Shown: one piece after another, positions 1 through 8,744 of the stretch
Numbering within the stretch: the stretch's first letter is position 1
How the letters are laid out: each line of letters opens with the position of its first letter
Source: Acidovorax sp. DW039
GTDB lineage: Bacteria > Pseudomonadota > Gammaproteobacteria > Burkholderiales > Burkholderiaceae_C
Direction of reading: 5' to 3'
Length of the DNA stretch: 64,000 bases
NCBI RefSeq assembly: GCF_037101375.1
Contig: NZ_AP029019.1
Location: forward strand, 868,001 to 932,000
The notes under the pieces: generated by a model
The model's input: the letters and a program-made list of their open reading frames with translations, nothing else
Told to the model about the DNA's origin: nothing
Database searches by the model: none
Position numbers and translations under genes: made by a program

Positions 1-665
1 ACTGGATGATGTCTGCCTGGGGGTGGACTGTTTCCGTTTCGCTGCTGGCCCTGGTGCTGGCATTGGTCATTGGCTCGCTGATCGGTACGCTGCGCACCTT
101 GCCCAACAGTCCGCTGGTCGTGCGCCTGGGCAATGCGTGGGTAGAGTTGTTCCGCAATATTCCGCTGCTGGTGCAGATTTTTGTGTGGTACCACGTGGTT
201 CCCACGCTGGTGCCTGCAATGAAGCAGGTGCCCGGCTTTGTGCTGGTGGTGTTTGCGCTGGGCTTTTTCACTTCGGCACGGGTGGCTGAGCAGGTGCGCT
301 CGGGCATCCAGGCGTTGCCTCGCGGTCAACGCTATGCGGGCCTGGCGATGGGGTTCACCACCTTCCAGACCTACCGCTATGTGCTGCTGCCCATGGCGTT
401 TCGCATCATCATCCCGCCGCTGACCAGCGAGACGATGAACATCTTCAAGAACTCGTCCGTGGCGTTTGCCGTGTCGGTGGCAGAGCTCACGATGTTTGCC
501 ATGCAGGCGCAGGAAGAAACCTCTCGCGGCATCGAGGTGTACCTGGGCGTGACGGGGCTCTACATCATTTCGGCTTTTGCCATCAACCGCATCATGGCGT
601 TCATCGAAAAGCGTGTGCGCATTCCTGGCGTGGTGATTGCCGGTGCCTCGGGTGGAGGCCATTGA
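1..665 (+). CDS. gltJ: Glutamate/aspartate ABC transporter permease GltJ (5' end cut by window)
   Basis: Inner-membrane permease subunit of a polar amino-acid (glutamate/aspartate type) ABC importer. The reading frame is open to the left edge, and the roughly 219 visible residues align with GltJ from its first membrane segment on, so about 25-30 N-terminal residues lie outside; the ATGs at 6 and 9 are therefore internal. Hydrophobic segments flank the EAA-type cytoplasmic loop (ARVAEQVRSGIQALPRGQ), which docks on the ATPase in this family. The next permease gene begins 1 base after the stop, as expected for a gltIJKL operon; the substrate-binding protein gene gltI should lie just upstream of the window. 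Confidence 0.9.
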   Translation, partial: WMMSAWGWTVSVSLLALVLALVIGSLIGTLRTLPNSPLVVRLGNAWVELFRNIPLLVQIFVWYHVVPTLVPAMKQVPGFVLVVFALGFFTSARVAEQVRSGIQALPRGQRYAGLAMGFTTFQTYRYVLLPMAFRIIIPPLTSETMNIFKNSSVAFAVSVAELTMFAMQAQEETSRGIEVYLGVTGLYIISAFAINRIMAFIEKRVRIPGVVIAGASGGGH

Positions 666-666
666 C

Positions 667-1332
667 ATGAATCTCGATTTTTCGTTCTACAACTGGGACC
701 TGATCTCCAACTTCGTCCTCAAGGGCTTTTACTTCAGCATCATGCTGACGGTGATTGCCACGATGGGTGGCGTGCTGTTTGGAACCCTGCTGGCACTGAT
801 GCGTCTGTCGGGGCGCAAGTGGCTGGACGTGCCTGCCACCATTTATGTCAACGGCATGCGCAGTATTCCGCTGGTGATGGTGATCCTGTGGTTCTTCCTG
901 CTGATGCCCGCCATCATTGGCCGCCCCATCGGCGCAGAAGTGTCTGCCGTGGTGACCTTCATTGCGTTCGAGGCGGCTTACTTCAGCGAGATCATGCGCG
1001 CAGGTATCCAGTCCATTCCCCGTGGTCAGGTGTTTGCCGGCCAGGCGCTGGGCATGACGTACGCGCAGAACATGAAGCTGGTGGTGCTGCCCCAGGCCTT
1101 CCGCAACATGCTGCCCGTGCTGCTCACGCAGACCATCATCCTGTTCCAGGATACGTCGCTGGTGTACGCGATCGGCGCCTATGACATGCTCAAGGGCTTT
1201 GAGGTCGCAGGCAAGAACTTCGGTCGTCCGATCGAGGCCTATCTGGCCGCAGCAGGGTTGTATTTTGTGATGTGCTACGCGCTGTCCTGGATGGTCAAGC
1301 GCCTGCACCAGAAGATTGCCATCATCCGGTGA
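667..1332 (+). CDS. gltK: Glutamate/aspartate ABC transporter permease GltK
   Basis: Second membrane permease of the same importer, 221 aa (E. coli GltK 224 aa). It has the HisM/GltK architecture: a periplasmic N-terminus, several hydrophobic helices and the EAA loop (YFSEIMRAGIQSIPRGQ, residues about 107-123). The ATG at 667 is chosen because the protein then starts MNLDFSFYNWD, like family members; a longer frame upstream would overlap gltJ. It lies between gltJ and gltL in one transcription unit. Confidence 0.93.
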   Translation: MNLDFSFYNWDLISNFVLKGFYFSIMLTVIATMGGVLFGTLLALMRLSGRKWLDVPATIYVNGMRSIPLVMVILWFFLLMPAIIGRPIGAEVSAVVTFIAFEAAYFSEIMRAGIQSIPRGQVFAGQALGMTYAQNMKLVVLPQAFRNMLPVLLTQTIILFQDTSLVYAIGAYDMLKGFEVAGKNFGRPIEAYLAAAGLYFVMCYALSWMVKRLHQKIAIIR

Positions 1333-1355
1333 TCCGAGAGATTGAGGAATAGAAA

Positions 1356-2093
1356 ATGATCGAACTCAAAAACGTATCCAAGTGGTATGGCCCCGTGCAG
1401 GTGCTCAACGAGTGCTCGGCCACCATCAAGAAGGGCGAGGTGGTGGTGGTGTGCGGTCCTTCGGGCTCGGGCAAGTCCACCCTGATCAAGACCATCAACG
1501 CGCTGGAACCCTTCCAGAAAGGCGAGATTACCGTGGACGGCGTGAAGCTGCACGACCCCAGCACCAACCTGCCCAAGCTGCGCAGCCGCGTGGGCATGGT
1601 GTTCCAGCACTTCGAGCTGTTCCCCCACCTGTCGGTGACCGACAACCTCACCATCGCGCAGATCAAGGTGCTCGGCCGCAGTGCGGACGACGCCAAGAAG
1701 CGCGGCCTGAAGATGCTGGAGCGCGTGGGCCTCATTGCCCACAAGGACAAGTTCCCCGGCCAGCTCTCGGGTGGTCAGCAGCAGCGTGTGGCCATTGCAC
1801 GCGCACTGTCCATGGACCCCATCGTGATGCTGTTCGACGAACCCACTTCGGCGCTCGACCCTGAAATGGTCGGCGAAGTGCTGGACGTGATGGTGGGCCT
1901 GGCCAACGAAGGCATGACCATGATGTGCGTGACGCACGAAATGGGCTTTGCCAAGAAGGTTAGCAACCGCGTGATCTTCATGGACGTGGGTGGCCGCATT
2001 CTGGAGGACTGCTCCAAGGAAGAATTCTTCGGCAATCCCGATGCGCGCCAGCCTCGTACCAAGGACTTCCTCAACAAGATCCTGCAGCACTGA
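1356..2093 (+). CDS. gltL: Glutamate/aspartate ABC transporter ATPase GltL
   Basis: ATP-hydrolysing subunit that powers the GltJK permease, cytoplasmic, 245 aa (usual length about 241). Visible motifs in order: Walker [10 protein letters not shown]-loop ([10 protein letters not shown]), signature [15 protein letters not shown], Walker B VMLFDEP, and the H-loop in [16 protein letters not shown] ribosome site precedes the ATG. It is the last gene of the operon; a strong intrinsic terminator follows about 25 bases after the stop. Confidence 0.96.
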   Translation: MIELKNVSKWYGPVQVLNECSATIKKGEVVVVCGPSGSGKSTLIKTINALEPFQKGEITVDGVKLHDPSTNLPKLRSRVGMVFQHFELFPHLSVTDNLTIAQIKVLGRSADDAKKRGLKMLERVGLIAHKDKFPGQLSGGQQQRVAIARALSMDPIVMLFDEPTSALDPEMVGEVLDVMVGLANEGMTMMCVTHEMGFAKKVSNRVIFMDVGGRILEDCSKEEFFGNPDARQPRTKDFLNKILQH

Positions 2094-2119
2094 TCTGTCT
2101 GCAACGCTGGACTCTTGCC

Positions 2120-2143
2120 AAGGCACCTTCGGGTGCCTTTTTC
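2120..2143 (+). terminator. Rho-independent terminator of the gltJKL operon
   Basis: Perfect 8-bp stem AAGGCACC / GGTGCCTT closed by a TTCG tetraloop and followed by a T-run, 26 bases after the gltL stop. Confidence 0.9.
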
Positions 2144-2219
2144 ATGGGACCAGCACAGGCCGGGCATGTCCGCGGACCGGCGCCGCGCGCCAGCCTTCGT
2201 GCGGATTTTTGGCAGATTC

Positions 2220-3140
2220 CTATCGGCGCGAAGGTTTGCGCACGGGCGTCTCGCTCACGATGAGCTGCTGGTCTTCCACATCCTTCCACAAGGCATCGCG
2301 GCGCTTGAGGGCTTCGGAGACGACGGCGTGCCGTAGCTGCGCCACTGCCGACACCAGTGCATTGCACAAGAAGAATGCGGCGGTGTACGAATCAAACGGT
2401 GACGCATTGGATGTGCGCACCAGGATGTGCTCGTGCGCCAGTGCCGCCAGGGGCGCTGCGGGGCTGTCGGTGATGACCATTACCTGCGCACCCGCTTCAC
2501 GAAAGCGCTGTGCCACTTTCACCGGGCCGCTGGCATAGCGGCGAATGCTGAAGGCCAGCAGCACATCCTCTGGCTGCACCCACAGCAACTGGTCGGTGGT
2601 GTCCATGGCCCCGGCACCCAGCTCCTGCACGCCGGGGCGGCACATGTTCAGGTGCAGGGCCAGCCACGAACCCACGGGCGCGCTGTTGATCTGGGCGAGC
2701 ACATGGATGCGGCCCTTGTCCTGCGCCAAGCGGAGGGCCATGGCTTCAAAGGCTGCCATGTTCAGCCCTTCGCGTGTGGCTGTCAGGTTGTGCTGGTCGT
2801 GCAGCAGCGCATCGTCCACGCACTGCAGCAGGCTGCGCTCAGCGCCAATGGTCACCGGGGCGCGCTGGCCTGCGGTCTGCAGCATGGCCGTCACTTCGGC
2901 GCGGGCTTCGCGCTGCGCTTCGGCGTAGCTGGCATAACCCAGCTTGGCAAACAGCCGCACCACGGTCGATGCGCTGGTGCCATTGCGCGCCGCCAGCGCC
3001 GTGGCGGACTCCAGCAGCGCGTGGGGATATTCCCGCCCCAGCGCGTCGGCCAAGGCGCGTTCGCTGCCCGTCAGATCAGCGCTGTGCCGTACCAAACGCT
3101 CCGTCAGCAAGCCGCCAGAGTTTTGCAATGATGATTTCAT
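2220..3140 (-). CDS. MurR/RpiR family transcriptional regulator
   Basis: Cytoplasmic one-component regulator, 306 aa. Residues about 12-85 form the RpiR-type helix-turn-helix (ALAARNGTSASTVVRLFAKLGY), and residues about 130-280 a SIS domain, which in this family binds a phosphosugar or other small ligand. It is transcribed away from the M20 peptidase gene and shares with it a short intergenic region carrying an 18-bp palindrome (3153-3170), which suggests autoregulation and control of the peptidase and Bug receptor genes. The ligand is unknown; the neighbourhood points to glutamate or glutamyl conjugates. Confidence 0.88.
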   Translation of the reverse strand: MKSSLQNSGGLLTERLVRHSADLTGSERALADALGREYPHALLESATALAARNGTSASTVVRLFAKLGYASYAEAQREARAEVTAMLQTAGQRAPVTIGAERSLLQCVDDALLHDQHNLTATREGLNMAAFEAMALRLAQDKGRIHVLAQINSAPVGSWLALHLNMCRPGVQELGAGAMDTTDQLLWVQPEDVLLAFSIRRYASGPVKVAQRFREAGAQVMVITDSPAAPLAALAHEHILVRTSNASPFDSYTAAFFLCNALVSAVAQLRHAVVSEALKRRDALWKDVEDQQLIVSETPVRKPSRR

Positions 3141-3152
3141 GAGGTTGGTTTA

Positions 3153-3170
3153 TTGCAATGAGTATTGCAA
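3153..3170. promoter_or_regulatory. Palindromic operator between rpiR-type regulator and M20 peptidase
   Basis: Perfect inverted repeat TTGCAAT-GAGT-ATTGCAA, 13 bases upstream of the regulator's start codon and about 85 bases upstream of the peptidase start. A further TTGCAATGATG half-site lies at about 3124-3134 in the start of the regulator gene. Likely the binding site of the RpiR-type protein; this is inferred from position and symmetry. Confidence 0.65.
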
Positions 3171-3253
3171 ATGCCTGCGCCGCGTGCAACACTGAGGGTC
3201 AGATTTTCCACCCGTGATCGGGTGCTTTGAACAGGTTCTGAGAAGGATGACTC

Positions 3254-4423
3254 ATGCAGGATACCCTTGAAGCCAGCGTTGCCCAGGCGGCCAAGCCGGT
3301 GCTGGACTGGCTGGCCAGCCAGCAGCAAGCCATGCAAGACTTGTTGCAGAAGGTGGTCAATATCGACAGCGGCAGCCGCGATGAAGCGGGGGTGACTGCG
3401 GTGGCGCACGCACTGGCCGAACGCCTGCAGGCCGCAGGCGTGCCCGTGCAGTTCGAGCCTGTGACCGGCTATGGCGTGCTGCTGCATGCGCAGGTGAATG
3501 CCACCGGGCAGGGGGCGCCTATCGTCCTGATGGGGCACATGGACACCGTGTACCCCGCAGGCACCGTTGCCAAGCGGCCTTACCGCGAGGAAGCGGGCCG
3601 TGCCTACGGCCCGGGCGTGGCTGACATGAAATCGGGCCTGGTGCTCAACGTGTTTGTGGCCGAGGCCTTTGCCCGCTGTGGCGAGCTGAGTGCCCCCTTG
3701 CACCTGTTCTTCTCGTGCGACGAGGAAATTGGGTCCCCCGCCACGCGCGACCTCATCATGAACCGGGTGCGCGGTGCGCGTGCCGTGCTCAATGCCGAGC
3801 CAGGCCGCGTCAGCGGCAACCTGGTCACCAGCCGCAAGGGCTCCATGGTGGTGGAGTTTGAAGTGCAGGGCGTGGCCGCGCATGCGGGCATCAACCACGC
3901 GGCAGGTGCCAGTGCCATCGAGGCCCTGGCGCGCAAGACGCTGGCCCTGCACGCGCTGACCGACCCCGCCACGGGCGTGACGTGCAACGTGGGTGTGGTG
4001 CAGGGCGGAGTGGTGCCCAACATGGTGGCCCCGCATGCCAAGGCCGAGGTGGACCTTCGCTTCACGGCAGACACCGATCCCGACGAATTGCTGGAGCGCG
4101 TGCGCGCCATCGTCGAGGAAGAATCCGTGCCCCGCACCCACGGCCGCATCACCCTGCACCGCCGTACGCTGCCGATGAAGCCCACGCCCGACTACCTGCT
4201 GGCTCTGTACCAGCGGGGTGCCCGCTCACTGGGTTTTGAGGTGCAAGGCGAGTTCACCGGCGGGGCGGCAGACAGTGGCCTCACCGCCTCGGTGGGGGTG
4301 CCCACGCTGTGCGCTACCGGCCCCGTGGGGGGACACGCGCATACCGAGCGCGAGTACTGCGAGCTGAACACCTTTGTGCCCCGGGCCCAGGCCGTGGCGC
4401 TGGCCGTGCTGGGCCACCCGTGA
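3254..4423 (+). CDS. M20 family metallopeptidase, glutamate carboxypeptidase (CPG2)-like
   Basis: Predicted zinc hydrolase of the ArgE/DapE/CPG2 family, 389 aa. Metal-site motifs are visible: MGHMDTV (His, Asp), GPGVADMKSG (bridging Asp), FSCDEEIGS (catalytic and ligand Glu) and a late GGHAHTERE His. CPG2 relatives remove C-terminal glutamate from folates and other conjugates; that specificity is inferred from overall resemblance and from the adjacent glutamate importer. An AGAAGGA ribosome site sits 8 bases before the ATG. No signal peptide is obvious. A Bug receptor gene follows in the same direction after 63 bases. Confidence 0.88.
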   Translation: MQDTLEASVAQAAKPVLDWLASQQQAMQDLLQKVVNIDSGSRDEAGVTAVAHALAERLQAAGVPVQFEPVTGYGVLLHAQVNATGQGAPIVLMGHMDTVYPAGTVAKRPYREEAGRAYGPGVADMKSGLVLNVFVAEAFARCGELSAPLHLFFSCDEEIGSPATRDLIMNRVRGARAVLNAEPGRVSGNLVTSRKGSMVVEFEVQGVAAHAGINHAAGASAIEALARKTLALHALTDPATGVTCNVGVVQGGVVPNMVAPHAKAEVDLRFTADTDPDELLERVRAIVEEESVPRTHGRITLHRRTLPMKPTPDYLLALYQRGARSLGFEVQGEFTGGAADSGLTASVGVPTLCATGPVGGHAHTEREYCELNTFVPRAQAVALAVLGHP

Positions 4424-4486
4424 GCGGCTTCGCCTTTTCGCAACCTTTTCCTGTTCACCTGTTCTTCTGATTTTTTGAGCTTTTCG

Positions 4487-5479
4487 ATGGCCATGAACAC
4501 CCCTTCCCGCCGCAGTCTTCTCTCTACTGGCCTGGGCCTTGCAGGCCTGGCCGCTTTGCCCGCCCTGGCGCAAGACAAATTCCCCTCGCGCCCCATCACG
4601 CTGGTGGTGCCCTTCCCGCCTGGTGGGTCGGTGGACATCATGGCGCGCCAATACTCCGAGCCACTGTCCAAAGTGCTGGGCGTGCCCATCGTGGTGGAAA
4701 ACCGCGCGGGTGCAGGCGGGTCGGTGGGTGCGCAGTATGTGGCTCGCGCCAAGGCCGATGGCTACACGCTGGTCGTGTCGTCGCAAAGCAGCCACCTAGC
4801 CAACCCGCTGACCCAGTCCAAGGTGGGTTACGACCCGGTGAAGGACTTTGAAAACATCGCCATCCTGGGCCGCCTGCCCAATGCGCTGGTGGTGCACAGC
4901 AGCCTGCCGTTCAAGACCTTCAAGGAGTTCATCGACTACGCCAAGAAGAACCCCGGCAAGCTCAACTACGGCAGCGGCGGCGTGGGCAGCATGGGCCAGC
5001 TCAATGTGGAAATGCTGAAAGCGGCCACAGGCGCCTTCACCACCCACATCCCCTACCGGGGCGGCACACCGCTGATCACGGCGGTGCTGGGCAACGAGGT
5101 GCAGTTCATCCTCGACAACCTGGTCATCATGCTGCCGCATATCCAGGCAGGCAAGGTGCGCGCACTGGCCGTGGCTAACGACCAGCGCCTGCCGCAACTG
5201 CCCGATGTGCCCACCCTGGCCGAAGTGGGCTACCCCCAGCTCAACCTCACATCGTGGATTGGCCTGGCTGCGCCCGGCGGCACCCCCGATGCCGTGGTGC
5301 AGACCCTGTACAAGGCCGTGCGCGAGGTGGCCACATCGCCTGCCATGATCGCCAACCTCAAGGACCGCGGTGTGATCGCGCCCGAGGAACTGCCTCCCGC
5401 CGCTTTCGAGAAGATGATGGCGGATCGCCTCGTCAAGTTTGGTGAGGTGGTCAAGCGCGCAGGCATCACGGCCGAGTGA
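4487..5479 (+). CDS. Bug family (TctC) tripartite tricarboxylate receptor
   Basis: Periplasmic solute receptor, 330 aa. The N-terminus carries a twin-arginine-like signal (SRRSLLSTGLGLAG) ending near ALAQ, followed by the Bug hallmark strand and loop KFPSRPITLVVPFPPGGSVD and the second ligand-binding loop ADGYTL. The ATG at 4487 is chosen because it places the RR motif close to the start. It follows the M20 peptidase and may bind its substrate or product. No TctA/TctB membrane genes are present nearby, as is common for Bug proteins in this family of bacteria. Confidence 0.9.
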   Translation: MAMNTPSRRSLLSTGLGLAGLAALPALAQDKFPSRPITLVVPFPPGGSVDIMARQYSEPLSKVLGVPIVVENRAGAGGSVGAQYVARAKADGYTLVVSSQSSHLANPLTQSKVGYDPVKDFENIAILGRLPNALVVHSSLPFKTFKEFIDYAKKNPGKLNYGSGGVGSMGQLNVEMLKAATGAFTTHIPYRGGTPLITAVLGNEVQFILDNLVIMLPHIQAGKVRALAVANDQRLPQLPDVPTLAEVGYPQLNLTSWIGLAAPGGTPDAVVQTLYKAVREVATSPAMIANLKDRGVIAPEELPPAAFEKMMADRLVKFGEVVKRAGITAE

Positions 5480-5493
5480 TTGGGGTGAAGCCA

Positions 5494-5547
5494 TTTTGCT
5501 GCCCGGCGCATGATGAATAAGCGCAGGCAGCTATTGAATTTGTAGCG
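5494..5547 (+). repeat. Short dispersed repeat (AAGCGCAGGCAGCTAT core), copy 1
   Basis: Intergenic copy of a repeat found about nine times in this window. Order of parts: TTTTG, a GGCGC block, AATAAGCGCAGGCAGCTAT, then an AT-rich tail ending GTAGCG. It lies directly upstream of the 114-bp palindromic element. Confidence 0.6.
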
Positions 5548-5550
5548 TTT

Positions 5551-5664
5551 AGAGCGGCTAACACAACCCAGCGAAGCGGCCCTGGCTAGGCGTTCCGTCG
5601 CTGGCAGTACACGGGGTACGACAAGACGGGACAACGACGCCAGGGGGGTTGTGTTAGCCGCTCT
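5551..5664. repeat. 114-bp palindromic repeat element, copy 1
   Basis: Starts AGAGCGGCTAACACAACCC and ends with its exact 19-base reverse complement. Inside are a CCCTGGC / GCCAGGG stem and a central GTAC-N5-GTAC. A second copy of identical length lies at 38116-38229; the arms differ between copies but remain complementary, which supports selection on a hairpin. The intergenic region between the Bug gene and pyrC holds little else. Confidence 0.8.
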
Positions 5665-5750
5665 TAGTGCAGTTTTGCCCGGCGCTGCAGGTCTGCGGTG
5701 GGTGTGGGCGGCAGCCGCTGCGGCAAGGGTTGGTGGGACAATAGCCCCCC

Positions 5751-6803
5751 ATGACTGCAGCACCCACTACCCCGATCGATACCCTCACCATCACCCGCCC
5801 CGACGACTGGCACCTGCATGTGCGCGACGGCGAGCCACTGCACACCGTTGTGCCCCACACGGCCGCCCAGTTCGGGCGCGCCATCATCATGCCCAACCTG
5901 CGCCCACCGGTCACCACGGCCGAGCAGGCCCTGGCCTACAAACAGCGCATTCTGGCCGCCGTACCCGCCGGTGTGAGCTTTGAGCCGCTGATGACGCTGT
6001 ACCTGACGGACAACCTGCCACCCGAGGAGATCGCGCGCGCCAAGGCAGCAGGCGTGGTCGCCTGCAAGCTCTACCCCGCAGGTGCCACCACCAACAGCGA
6101 TGCGGGCGTGACCGACATCCGCAAGACTTACAAGACGCTCGAAGCCATGCAGAAGGCGGGCATGCTGCTCCTGGTGCACGGCGAGGTGACCAGCAGCGAC
6201 ATCGACCTGTTCGACCGCGAGGCCGTGTTCATCGAGCAGCAACTCATCCCGCTGCGCCGCGACTTCCCTGAACTGAAAATCGTCTTCGAGCACATCACCA
6301 CCAAAGACGCTGCCGACTACGTGGCGCAGGCCGACCGCTTCACCGCCGCCACCATCACCGCCCACCACCTGCTGTACAACCGCAACGCCATCTTCACGGG
6401 CGGCATCCGCCCCCATTACTACTGCCTGCCGGTTCTCAAGCGGGAGACGCACCGCGTGGCGCTGGTGCAGGCCGCCACCAGCGGCAGCAGCAAGTTCTTC
6501 CTGGGCACCGACAGTGCACCGCACCCCGCGCACCTCAAGGAACACGCCACCGGCTGCGCAGGCTGCTACACCGCCCACGCAGCCATGGAGATGTATGCCG
6601 AGGCCTTCGACAACGCGGGTGCGCTCGACAAGCTCGAAGGCTTTGCCAGCTTCCACGGCCCGGGCTTCTACAACCTGCCGCGCAACACCGGCACCATCAC
6701 CCTGCGCCGCGAATCGTGGACGCCGCCCGACAGCTTTGTTTTTGGCGAGGCCAACCTCAAACCCCTGCGCGCCGGTGAAGCCCTGCCGTGGCGTCTGGTC
6801 TGA
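5751..6803 (+). CDS. pyrC: Dihydroorotase PyrC
   Basis: Cyclises N-carbamoyl-aspartate to dihydroorotate in pyrimidine synthesis; cytoplasmic zinc enzyme. At 350 aa it matches the class II (E. coli-type) enzyme of 348 aa. The metal site is complete: DWHLHVRDG near residue 20, the carboxylated Lys in [13 protein letters not shown], His in LLVHGEVTS and FEHITT, and the catalytic Asp in [10 protein letters not shown]. The start codon of the following DUF3025 gene overlaps its 3' end. Confidence 0.97.
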   Translation: MTAAPTTPIDTLTITRPDDWHLHVRDGEPLHTVVPHTAAQFGRAIIMPNLRPPVTTAEQALAYKQRILAAVPAGVSFEPLMTLYLTDNLPPEEIARAKAAGVVACKLYPAGATTNSDAGVTDIRKTYKTLEAMQKAGMLLLVHGEVTSSDIDLFDREAVFIEQQLIPLRRDFPELKIVFEHITTKDAADYVAQADRFTAATITAHHLLYNRNAIFTGGIRPHYYCLPVLKRETHRVALVQAATSGSSKFFLGTDSAPHPAHLKEHATGCAGCYTAHAAMEMYAEAFDNAGALDKLEGFASFHGPGFYNLPRNTGTITLRRESWTPPDSFVFGEANLKPLRAGEALPWRLV

Positions 6804-7546
6804 GCGACATCGACTGGTCTGCCCCCTGGCTCCAACCCCTGCGTGCGGTGGGGGAGCCTCTGGCCGCACAGGTTGTGCAGGGGGCTACGGTGCATGGGGC
6901 TCTGTCACGCGCCAGGTTGGCGGAATCCGCAGCGTGGAACCCGCCTGTGCGCTTTGTTCCGCAGGGCGATCTGCCAGGCGGCAGGGCGTACGAGTCATTC
7001 ATCTTTGACACCCGCTGCGTGCCCACGCGCGACAACCTGCACGACTTTTTCAACGGCCTGGTCTGGGGGCACTTTCCCGAAACCAAGCGCCGCATGAATG
7101 CGCTGCAGGCACAGGCCATTGCCGCCGACGGTATCGGCGCCGTGCGTGGCCCGCTGCGCGATGCGCTCACCGTGTTCGATGAAAACGGAGCCTTGCTGCT
7201 AGCCCCCGAGCCGCTGTGGAACGCGCTGCGTGCGCGCCAGTGGCAACGCCTGTTCGTGGAGCTGCGTCCGTTGTGGAAAGAGGCGCGACTGGTACTGTTC
7301 GGCCATGCGCTGATGGAGAAGCTGGTCTCACCCCGAAAACCTATCGTGGCGCACGTCTATCCAGCGCAGGCAGCTATGAAAGATATAGCAAGCCTGGATG
7401 CTTGGCTGGCCCAGGCTTTGCAGCCGGAGACTTGGGCGGCCAAGCCCTTCAGCCCGCTGCCGGTGCTGGGCGTGCCGGGCTGGTGGGCGGCCAATGAAGA
7501 GGCGGCGTTCTACGACGATCCGCAGGTGTTTCGCCCGCCGCGCTGA
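6788..7546 (+). CDS. DUF3025 domain-containing protein
   Basis: Protein of unknown function, 252 aa, recognised as DUF3025 from the segment around [30 protein letters not shown] (residues about 66-95). A GTG at 6788 is the best available start, giving a 16-base overlap with pyrC and suggesting translational coupling. No signal peptide or membrane segment is seen. A copy of the short dispersed repeat (7361-7390) is read through in frame and encodes part of the [13 protein letters not shown] stretch. Confidence 0.85.
   Translation: MASGLSDIDWSAPWLQPLRAVGEPLAAQVVQGATVHGALSRARLAESAAWNPPVRFVPQGDLPGGRAYESFIFDTRCVPTRDNLHDFFNGLVWGHFPETKRRMNALQAQAIAADGIGAVRGPLRDALTVFDENGALLLAPEPLWNALRARQWQRLFVELRPLWKEARLVLFGHALMEKLVSPRKPIVAHVYPAQAAMKDIASLDAWLAQALQPETWAAKPFSPLPVLGVPGWWAANEEAAFYDDPQVFRPPR
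7361..7390 (+). repeat. Short dispersed repeat, copy 2 (inside DUF3025 gene)
   Basis: CCAGCGCAGGCAGCTATGAA followed by AGATATAGCA matches the repeat core and its TAGC tail. It lies within a coding region and preserves the frame. Confidence 0.5.
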
Positions 7547-7780
7547 GCCTCGCGTCAAGAGCCGTCCACCAAAAGCCTGCGCGCCATATCTTGTGCGCCG
7601 CTCTAATTCCCATTGCGGCCTGGGGGTACGGCCTCTTGCAGGGTTTCGCCCTAACATTGCGCCATCACAGGGGCGATCATGGGTGGGGCTGCATGAGTTT
7701 GAGGCGCAAGCGCCTTGATTTCATCGCACACCTCCCCCACATGAGTGTCCACTGGACTTTGTTTCACCCACGGAGAAGCC

Positions 7781-8668
7781 ATGAAACGGATCCTCTTATT
7801 TGTCATGACGAACCTTGCGGTCGTCCTCGTACTGGGCGTAGTGGCCAGCCTGCTGGGCGTCAACCGCTACCTCACGGCCAATGGCCTGAACCTCGGCGCG
7901 CTGCTCGGCTTCGCGCTCGTCATGGGTTTTGGCGGTGCCATCATTTCCCTGTTGATCAGCAAGCCTGTGGCCAAGTGGTCGTCCGGCGTGCGCGTGATTG
8001 ACGGCAGCGGCTCGCCCGACGAGCGCTGGATCGTCGAGACCGTGCGCAAGTTTGCCGATCAGGCTGGCATCGGCATGCCCGAAGTCGGCATCTTTGAAGG
8101 CGACCCCAACGCATTTGCCACGGGTGCCTTCAAGAACAACGCGCTGGTGGCCGTCTCCACCGGCCTGCTGCAAGGCATGACGCGTGAAGAGGTCGAGGCC
8201 GTGATCGGCCACGAGGTGGCCCACATTGCCAACGGCGACATGGTGACCATGACGCTGATCCAGGGCGTGATGAACACGTTCGTGGTGTTCCTCTCCCGCG
8301 TCATTGGCTATGCGGTGGACAGCTTCCTGCGCAAGAACGACGAGGAAAGCTCCGGCCCTGGCATCGGCTACTACGTGACCACCATCGTGCTCGACATCGT
8401 GCTGGGCTTCCTGGCCTCGATGATCGTGGCCTGGTTCAGCCGTCAGCGTGAATTCCGCGCTGACGCAGGTGCCGCCCAGTTCATGGGCCGCCGCCAGCCC
8501 ATGATCAACGCCCTGGCCCGCCTGGGTGGCATGCACCCCGGCGAGCTGCCCAAGAGCGTGGCCGCCATGGGCATTGCCGGTGGCATTGGCAAGCTGTTCA
8601 GCACCCACCCACCGATCGAAGAGCGCATCGCCGCCCTGCAAAACGCATCGGCTGCACAGAACTCTTGA
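7781..8668 (+). CDS. htpX: Membrane zinc metalloprotease HtpX
   Basis: Inner-membrane M48 protease of membrane-protein quality control, 295 aa (E. coli HtpX 293 aa). Two N-terminal membrane segments, the zinc motif HEVAH in [13 protein letters not shown], two further hydrophobic segments, and the third ligand in [14 protein letters not shown] are all visible. The ATG at 7781, with CGGAGAAG upstream, gives the canonical start [11 protein letters not shown]. The 234-base region before it holds no other gene that I can support. A terminator follows. Confidence 0.96.
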   Translation: MKRILLFVMTNLAVVLVLGVVASLLGVNRYLTANGLNLGALLGFALVMGFGGAIISLLISKPVAKWSSGVRVIDGSGSPDERWIVETVRKFADQAGIGMPEVGIFEGDPNAFATGAFKNNALVAVSTGLLQGMTREEVEAVIGHEVAHIANGDMVTMTLIQGVMNTFVVFLSRVIGYAVDSFLRKNDEESSGPGIGYYVTTIVLDIVLGFLASMIVAWFSRQREFRADAGAAQFMGRRQPMINALARLGGMHPGELPKSVAAMGIAGGIGKLFSTHPPIEERIAALQNASAAQNS

Positions 8669-8712
8669 TCTGGCACCTCTGACTCTGCAGTAACCGCTGC
8701 AGGGTCAGTCAG

Positions 8713-8744
8713 GCCCCTCTGCTTCAGGTAGAGGGGCTTTTTTT
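8713..8744 (+). terminator. Terminator after htpX (overlaps 3' end of convergent lysR-type gene)
   Basis: Perfect 8-bp stem GCCCCTCT / AGAGGGGC with a 9-base loop, followed by seven T. The hairpin sits across the stop codon of the convergent regulator gene, whose end at 8724 falls inside it. Confidence 0.88.
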
